From CPC320 sp002684375 (GTDB lineage Bacteria; Pseudomonadota; Alphaproteobacteria; Rhodobacterales; Rhodobacteraceae): a stretch of DNA of 19,031 nucleotides. A program made the position numbers and the translations under genes. Below, piece by piece: positions 14,285-19,031 of this stretch; the first letter of the stretch is position 1, and each line of letters opens with the position of its first letter. Where the stretch lies: positions 1 through 19,031 of the forward strand of contig CBFIHZ010000054.1 of NCBI GenBank assembly GCA_965662545.1. The letters are read 5' to 3'. Under the pieces are notes generated by a model. The model searched no databases, was not told the DNA's origin, and saw only the letters and a list, made by a program, of their open reading frames with translations.

Positions 14285-15573
14285 TGCTACTTTGGTTTCT
14301 ACCCCTGTTCTTGTTGTTTTTGGTCATTGGCTTGCCGGTATTTTTTGGCCTTCTGGCCGCGCCGGGTTTGCTGCTTTGGCTAAATGGACAAGAACGCGAC
14401 ATCGGGCTGTTGTATCGCAATGTCTATAATGGCATCGACAGCTTTCCACTTATGGCTATTCCGTTTTTTATGCTGGCGGGCGAATTGATGAACCGTGGCG
14501 GCATTACCAGCCGTCTGGTAGAATTTGCCCAAGCAATGATGGGCCATCTGCGCGGCGGCTTGGCGCATGTGAATATCCTGTCGTCGATGCTGTTTGCCGG
14601 CCTGTCGGGATCAGCTGTGGCTGACACCTCGGCGCTGGGCTCGATGTTGATACCGGCAATGGAAAAACAGGGCTATACGCGCCGGTTTGCCGCTGCAATC
14701 ACTGCGGCTAGTTCGGTGATTGGCCCAATTATCCCGCCGTCGGGAATTATGATCATCTATGCCTATGTGATGGGCGAAAGCGTCGCCGCGCTGTTTCTGG
14801 CCGGTATCGTGCCGGGCATCATGGTCGGTGTTGGGTTGATGCTGATGGTCAAAGTGATGGCGGACAAATATGATTTTCCGGTGGCCAGCACAAAATACAG
14901 CTGGGGTGCCCGCGGGCAGGCCAGTCTCAAAGCGTTTTTCCCGCTGCTGACCCCGGTGATTATTCTGGGCGGTATTTTGGGTGGGATCTTTACGCCCACC
15001 GAGGCGGCGGCTGTGGCTGTGGGCTATGCGACATTCATTGGCTTGTTTGTTCTCAAATCACTCAAGTTAAATGATCTGCCTAATATTTTGACCAAAGCGG
15101 CGATGACCTCGTCTGTTGTGCTGTTGCTGGTCGGTGCCGCGATGGCGTTTAAAACCGTTGTCAGTCTTAGCCACGCGCCGGAGACGCTTGCGGCCTATAT
15201 TCTGTCGCTGTCTAATAACCCACTGGTGTTGCTGTTTTTAATTAACATCTTGTTGTTTATTGTCGGGATGTTTTTGGATGCAGGACCGGCGATCATTATT
15301 CTTGGTCCAATCTTGGGCCCGATCTTTATCAGTATGGGCGTTCACCCGGTGCATTTTGCCATCATCATGAGCGTTAATTTGACCGTTGGCCTTGCCACCC
15401 CTCCTATGGGGTTGGTGCTGTTTGTGGCCTCATCGGTTTCTGGCGAACGCGTCGAGAGAATCGCGCGTGCCATTTTGCCATTCCTTTTGGTTGAAATTTT
15501 CGTGATCTTCCTGATCACCTATATTCCGGCCATTTCGATGACGATCCCACGAATAACGGGATTCGTAAACTAA
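14281..15573 (+). CDS. TRAP transporter large permease subunit (DctM family)
   Basis: A 430-residue sodium-coupled transporter subunit, the usual length for DctM, hydrophobic throughout with about a dozen segments. Family stretches include FPLMAIPFFMLAGELMNRGGI, GLSGSAVADTSALGSMLIP, SSVIGPIIPPSGIMIIYAY, FTPTEAAAVAVGYA and LTVGLATPPMGLVLF. The repeated PP/GS loops form the substrate and Na+ sites in this family. It overlaps the small-subunit gene by four bases. The binding-protein gene follows after 31 bases, an order (Q-M-P) different from the common P-Q-M. Confidence 0.94.
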   Translation: MMLLWFLPLFLLFLVIGLPVFFGLLAAPGLLLWLNGQERDIGLLYRNVYNGIDSFPLMAIPFFMLAGELMNRGGITSRLVEFAQAMMGHLRGGLAHVNILSSMLFAGLSGSAVADTSALGSMLIPAMEKQGYTRRFAAAITAASSVIGPIIPPSGIMIIYAYVMGESVAALFLAGIVPGIMVGVGLMLMVKVMADKYDFPVASTKYSWGARGQASLKAFFPLLTPVIILGGILGGIFTPTEAAAVAVGYATFIGLFVLKSLKLNDLPNILTKAAMTSSVVLLLVGAAMAFKTVVSLSHAPETLAAYILSLSNNPLVLLFLINILLFIVGMFLDAGPAIIILGPILGPIFISMGVHPVHFAIIMSVNLTVGLATPPMGLVLFVASSVSGERVERIARAILPFLLVEIFVIFLITYIPAISMTIPRITGFVN

Positions 15574-15604
15574 CCTGAACTGCAACATCTCTAGGGAGGA
15601 AAAC

Positions 15605-16663
15605 ATGCTTAAAGGTACTATTAAATCGCTAACAATGGCAGCTCTGCTGGCCGCGAGTGCGATCTCGGCGCAGGCGGCCGACTACACAATTCGAGCCACA
15701 GCGAACTCGAATGAAAATGATGAAGATTACGATGGTTTGGTCGTTTTCAAAAACTATGTCGAGAGCGCTTCAAACGGCGCTATTGAAGTTGAATTGTTTA
15801 TCGGCACACAGCTCTGCTCTAAAGGTGCCGAATGCCTGCAGGGTGTCGCGGATGGTTCGATCGACGTCTATATCTCCACATCAGGCGGTGCGGCTGGCAT
15901 CTTCCCCTATGTGCAGGTTCTGGATCTGCCCTATCTCATGGCAGACGATCGTGTGGCAGAGCATGTTTTGTCAGGTGATTTCACCCGCAAGGTCCGCAAA
16001 ATGGCGCTGGAAAGCTCAGGCGATAAAATTCGCTTGATGACCATCGGTAACACCGGTGGGTGGCGCAACTTTGCCAATACAAAGCGCCGGGTGCAGAACC
16101 CCGGTGATATGGAAGGTTTGAAAATCCGGACAGTGGTCGCAGATCTGCCGCAGGAATTGGTCAAAGCTCTGGGTGCATCCCCAACGCCGATCCCGTGGCC
16201 CGAGTTGTTCACTTCGTTCCAAACGGGTGTTGTGGAAGGCTCCAAAAACGGCATCACCGATATCATGGGCATGAAGTTCCCAGATGCAGGTTTGAAATAT
16301 GTCACTTTGGACGGTCATGCCTATATGGGCGCTTTGTGGTGGATGTCGAACGACAAGTTCATGTCGATGCCTGCCGAAATGCGGACCATTGTCAGCGACG
16401 GTTTTTCACAGCTGCAGCAGGCGACGTTTGCCTCGCCAAAGCGTAAATCGATCCAAGCCTATGCCGACTTTGTTGCCGGTGGTGGTGATCTTTATGTCCC
16501 ATCTCCAGCCGAAAAAGCGGCGTTTAAAGACGCTGCAGCCCCTGTATACGATTGGTTCAAATCAAACGTAGACGGTGGTGGCGCCGTGTTTGATGCGTTG
16601 ACATCGGCGGTTGCAGAAGCGGAAGCCGATATTAATGCAGGTCGTGCAGCCGATATCGAATAG
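15605..16663 (+). CDS. TRAP transporter periplasmic binding protein (DctP family)
   Basis: A 352-residue secreted binding protein that delivers the solute to the membrane subunits. The signal peptide ends near SAQA-AD (residue ~24). DctP hallmarks are GLKIRTV with the carboxylate-binding arginine R175, and PWPELFTSFQTGVVEGSKNG. The conserved arginine suggests an anionic ligand, compatible with a sulfonate or an acid sugar. Two cysteines, C71 and C77 (CSKGAEC), lie in the loop after the first domain strand and could form a disulfide. The ribosome site AGGGAGGA (15593-15600) is the best in the operon, fitting the need for excess binding protein. A hairpin follows the stop. Confidence 0.93.
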   Translation: MLKGTIKSLTMAALLAASAISAQAADYTIRATANSNENDEDYDGLVVFKNYVESASNGAIEVELFIGTQLCSKGAECLQGVADGSIDVYISTSGGAAGIFPYVQVLDLPYLMADDRVAEHVLSGDFTRKVRKMALESSGDKIRLMTIGNTGGWRNFANTKRRVQNPGDMEGLKIRTVVADLPQELVKALGASPTPIPWPELFTSFQTGVVEGSKNGITDIMGMKFPDAGLKYVTLDGHAYMGALWWMSNDKFMSMPAEMRTIVSDGFSQLQQATFASPKRKSIQAYADFVAGGGDLYVPSPAEKAAFKDAAAPVYDWFKSNVDGGGAVFDALTSAVAEAEADINAGRAADIE

Positions 16664-16678
16664 GGCGTAATATTCCTG

Positions 16679-16705
16679 TGTCGCGCAGGGCGTTCTTGCG
16701 CGACA
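16679..16705 (+). terminator. Hairpin terminator of the monooxygenase/TRAP operon
   Basis: TGTCGCGCA (16679-16687) pairs perfectly with TGCGCGACA (16697-16705) over a 9-nt loop, 16 bases after the TRAP binding-protein stop, followed by the pyrimidine-rich GCTTTCCTTT. A second hairpin follows at 16717-16741 (GGTCTGCG with CGCGGACC, one G-T pair). The two back-to-back hairpins lie between converging genes and may stop transcription from both sides, although T tracts are poor. Confidence 0.6.
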
Positions 16706-16811
16706 TGCTTTCCTTTGGTCTGCGTCTGCTATGCGCGGACCAGATGTCCGCAGGCCTTTCAGGCATATTGGGCGTCAATATTTGGGGTCTTTCGCACATC
16801 ACGCAAAATCG

Positions 16812-17309
16812 CTACCTAAATGGATAGAGCCAGACACGGTAATCATCGATCAGAACATGCGCTTTCTCAATCTGCTCCTTGGTCATCTTTTTGACCACCT
16901 CTTCTTGGCTGATCATCGCGTCGGGGTCATTGCCAATCGCCGAGAGCACATACCACATATACGCCCGGGTCAAATCGATCGCCGGCATGCCAAGCCCAAC
17001 TTCGTAATACCAACCGACCCCCGACTGCGCACCAGGGTGGCCTTTCATGGCGCTGCGCAAATACCACTCAAACGCGCGCTGGTAATCCTGTTTCACGCCC
17101 AGTCCCATGGCATACATCACGCCAATCAGCTCTTCGGCTTCGGCATTGCCCGACCGCGCCGCTGGCCACAGTGCTTCCCGCGCCTCGACAAATTTTCCCT
17201 CTTCCATCAAATCGCGCGCGGCCTCAATCTCGCCCGAGGCGCCGCCAACCCAAACCAATACGACAAAGGCCGCACTCAGAGCGCTGCGTCGCCATTGTAT
17301 AAACTGCAT
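16812..17309 (-). CDS. Secreted Sel1-repeat protein
   Basis: A 165-residue protein with a signal peptide (MQFIQWRRSALSAAFVVLVW, cleaved near GGASG) followed by about two Sel1-like/TPR repeats at roughly 56-91 and 92-127 (AEELIGVMYAMGLGVKQDYQRAF; YYEVGLGMPAIDLTRAYMWY). Such repeats mediate protein contacts in the periplasm; no enzyme motif is present. The ATG at 17309 is chosen because it gives a proper signal peptide and has AAGGA nearby; longer readings upstream lack one. It is divergent from the cytochrome c peroxidase gene, and their 5' ends appear to overlap by about 15 bases. The function is unknown. Confidence 0.8.
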   Translation of the reverse strand: MQFIQWRRSALSAAFVVLVWVGGASGEIEAARDLMEEGKFVEAREALWPAARSGNAEAEELIGVMYAMGLGVKQDYQRAFEWYLRSAMKGHPGAQSGVGWYYEVGLGMPAIDLTRAYMWYVLSAIGNDPDAMISQEEVVKKMTKEQIEKAHVLIDDYRVWLYPFR

Positions 17310-18608
17310 TCCATTTTCCTTGCCTTGATGTTGATATCCGGATCGGTTTGCGCCCAGACACCTGCGGTATTTCCCGATCAGTTTCACCCTACAGATCCGC
17401 TAAAAGCAAGGATTGGGCAGCTATTATTTTATGATAAAATTCTCTCGGGCAATCGCAACATCAGCTGTGGTACCTGCCATCATCATGATCACGGTGGCAG
17501 TGATGGTTTGAGCCTCGGAATTGGTGAAGGTGGCAGTGGTCTTGGACCAGAGCGTACTGCTGGCACGGGGGAGGATAAAATTCGCAAACGCATCCCGCGC
17601 AACGCGACCTCCCTTTGGAACTTGGGGCATAAATCTATCACTGTGGTGTTTCAGGACGGGCGGCTGGAAATCAGTGATATTTATCAAAACGGCTTCAACT
17701 CGCCTGCCGAGGAATGGCTGCCTAAAGGGTTGAATACGGTGATTTCTGCGCAGGCGATCTTTCCGTTGGTGGCCCAGTTTGAGATGTCTGGCAATCCTAA
17801 AGAAAACGAAATCGCGGGTGCGATCCATGACCGGATTGATATGGCTTGGCCGATTTTGGCCAAACGCGTACGGACCATACCGGCCTATGGCGAGATGTTC
17901 GTTAAAGCCTTTGAGAACATAGATCATCCCGCGCAGGTGACTATTGTAGACATTGCCAAGGCTCTTGGTGATTTTATTAATAGTGAATGGCAAAGCTATG
18001 ACAGCCCGTATGATGCGTTGCTGACACGGGGCAGGCCGTTGCCTGCGCCGGCAGAACGCGGACGGCAGCTTTTCTTTGGCGCTGCAAATTGCGCCACCTG
18101 TCACAGTGGTCCGTTACTGAGCGATCAAAAGTTTCATGCTCTGGGGTTGCCGGCATTCGGTCCGGGGCGCACGCGCCGGTGGGATCCGACACCTCGCGAT
18201 GTCGGGCGCATGGGCGAAAGCGATGATATCAAAGACGCCTACCGGTTTAAAACGCCACGCTTGCGCAATGTTGCATTGACCGCACCTTACGGTCACAACG
18301 GTGCTTATCCAACATTGGAAGGTATCGTTCGCCATCACCTTGATCCTGCCGGAATGCGCGCCGCCTGGACGCCGGATCTTGCGGCGCTTCCTAAGGTACC
18401 ATGGTTGGAGACAATTGATTTTGTAATTCAGTCGGACAGGCTTGAGATGGCACGTCAGGCAGAGAAATTGGATATCAAACCGGTGCATCTGTCTCCGGGC
18501 GAGATCGCCGACATTGTCACCTTTTTACACAGTTTGACCGGCGAACAGGCCAAAAAAGGCCGGCTTGGACGTCCAGACGGCGTCCCTAGCGGATTGCGCG
18601 TTGACTGA
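17295..18608 (+). CDS. Di-heme cytochrome c peroxidase (CcpA/MauG family)
   Basis: A ~437-residue periplasmic protein with two c-type heme sites, CGTCH (58-62) and CATCH (266-270), the pattern of bacterial cytochrome c peroxidases and MauG-like enzymes. Family stretches are LLFYDKILSGNRNISCGTCH, NISCGTCHHHDHGG, PRNATSLWNLG, ALGDFINSEWQSYDSPYD and TPRLRNVALTAPYGHNGAYPTLEGIVRHH. It would reduce H2O2 with electrons from small cytochromes, or oxidise a partner. The start is the problem: ATG 17328 leaves only nine residues before the VCA-Q cleavage site, too short for export. TTG 17295 yields a complete signal peptide (MYKLHSIFLALMLISGSVCA) but has a poor ribosome site and overlaps the divergent Sel1 gene. 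No in-frame start lies just upstream. An open frame back to 16731 is only antisense to Sel1. Confidence 0.85.
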   Translation: MYKLHSIFLALMLISGSVCAQTPAVFPDQFHPTDPLKARIGQLLFYDKILSGNRNISCGTCHHHDHGGSDGLSLGIGEGGSGLGPERTAGTGEDKIRKRIPRNATSLWNLGHKSITVVFQDGRLEISDIYQNGFNSPAEEWLPKGLNTVISAQAIFPLVAQFEMSGNPKENEIAGAIHDRIDMAWPILAKRVRTIPAYGEMFVKAFENIDHPAQVTIVDIAKALGDFINSEWQSYDSPYDALLTRGRPLPAPAERGRQLFFGAANCATCHSGPLLSDQKFHALGLPAFGPGRTRRWDPTPRDVGRMGESDDIKDAYRFKTPRLRNVALTAPYGHNGAYPTLEGIVRHHLDPAGMRAAWTPDLAALPKVPWLETIDFVIQSDRLEMARQAEKLDIKPVHLSPGEIADIVTFLHSLTGEQAKKGRLGRPDGVPSGLRVD

Positions 18609-18661
18609 GCCACCTAATTGCGAGGTGTTCTCAATGTGGATTTTAGCGGGTGATATCTCCG

Positions 18662-19031
18662 TCAGCGTTTCATAGCTGTGCTTGAGGTATTTGTTGGTGG
18701 CGCAAGTGCCAGTGCACTGGCAATGCCGCGCAGCTCTGCCAAGCCGCGCAGGCGACCAATAAGCGGATAGCCCGGCACCAAATCACGTCCGATGTCAGAG
18801 AGAATTTCGTGTCCGTGGTCGGGGCGGAATGGGATGGCGTGATCGGTCTGGCCGGTGTCGCAGCGGCGGGTTTCTTCTGCCAACAGCACGCCGATAAGCG
18901 CAACCATGTCGGTATCTCCCTCCAGATGCGCTGCCTCTTCAAAGGACCCGTCCGGTTCTTTGCGAACATTGCGCAGATGGGCAAAATGAATGCGATCTGC
19001 AAACCGCGCGGCAATCGCAGGCACGTCATTT
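18662..19031 (-). CDS. uxuA: Mannonate dehydratase, C-terminal part (cut by window edge)
   Basis: The last ~122 residues of UxuA, which dehydrates D-mannonate to 2-keto-3-deoxygluconate in glucuronate catabolism. The reading begins at the window edge with NDVPAIAARFADRIHFAHLRNV and continues through SFEEAAHLEGDTDMVALIGVLL, the metal-site region PFRPDHGHE and the C-terminal GYPLIGRLRGLAELRGI, ending at TGA 18662-18664. These are conserved UxuA segments. The gene runs toward the converging peroxidase gene, with 53 bases between them, and its start and operon partners lie outside the window. It hints that acid-sugar catabolism is encoded further along. Confidence 0.92.
   Translation of the reverse strand, partial: NDVPAIAARFADRIHFAHLRNVRKEPDGSFEEAAHLEGDTDMVALIGVLLAEETRRCDTGQTDHAIPFRPDHGHEILSDIGRDLVPGYPLIGRLRGLAELRGIASALALAPPTNTSSTAMKR

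Noticed and set aside
13697..16663. C4-dicarboxylate transporter assignment for the TRAP genes
   Set aside because: DctQMP are family names only; gene context with sulfonate-type enzymes argues against assuming a dicarboxylate ligand.
16731..17294. N-terminal extension of the peroxidase reading frame
   Set aside because: It is antisense to the Sel1-repeat gene, has no family similarity, and would bury the signal peptide and cleavage site in the middle of the protein.

Overview
The window looks like a chromosomal stretch of a marine alphaproteobacterium, most likely a member of the Rhodobacterales (Roseobacter group). The clues are a DUF3576 lipoprotein, a porin signal peptide of the type common in this order, TRAP and CUT1-type ABC importers side by side, and an SsuD-type monooxygenase cluster. 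No taxonomy could be computed here. No tRNA, rRNA, CRISPR array or intact insertion sequence was seen.

Layout. (1) 41-544 (-): DUF3576 lipoprotein. (2) 821-1143: a gene graveyard in which the 5' end of a porin gene is joined, out of frame, to the last ~80 codons of an AmmeMemoRadiSam radical-SAM gene. It is followed by ~650 bp without a convincing gene, ending in palindromic operator-like sites. (3) 1795-8365 (+): an operon with a zinc alcohol dehydrogenase and a five-gene ABC importer (binding protein, two permeases, two different ATPases) built like the rhizobial glycerol importer GlpSTPQV. A strong stem-loop lies between the binding-protein gene and the permease genes. (4) 8420-11023 (-): an exported histidine phosphatase, a Gfo/Idh/MocA oxidoreductase and a GntR/UTRA regulator; the last two are closely coupled. 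(5) 11101-16663 (+), divergent from the regulator: SsuD-like FMNH2-dependent monooxygenase, YdhF-like aldo/keto reductase, flavin reductase, then TRAP transporter small, large and binding subunits, closed by a hairpin. (6) 16812-18608: a divergent Sel1-repeat protein and a di-heme cytochrome c peroxidase whose 5' ends appear to overlap. (7) 18662-19031 (-): the C-terminal part of mannonate dehydratase (uxuA), cut by the window edge.

The most interesting reading is block 4 plus block 5. Monooxygenase + aldo/keto reductase + flavin reductase is the enzyme set of the oxidative desulfonation (sulfo-SMO) pathway for sulfoquinovose: SmoC, SmoB and SmoA. In that pathway the C-S bond is cleaved to sulfite and 6-oxo-glucose, and the aldehyde is reduced to glucose. 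Here the set is linked to a TRAP transporter rather than an ABC transporter. There is no GH31 sulfoquinovosidase, but there is a divergent Gfo/Idh/MocA protein, the superfamily that includes the NAD+-dependent sulfoquinovosidases (GH188). This suggests a TRAP-fed variant of the sulfo-SMO pathway, controlled by the GntR regulator through an 11-bp-phased direct repeat that overlaps the predicted -10 element. The substrate is inference; another sulfonate remains possible.

The second notable point is the ABC ATPase pair. One subunit lacks the switch histidine and the other lacks the LSGGQ signature, and both defects fall in the same composite ATP site. This predicts an asymmetric importer with one catalytic site.
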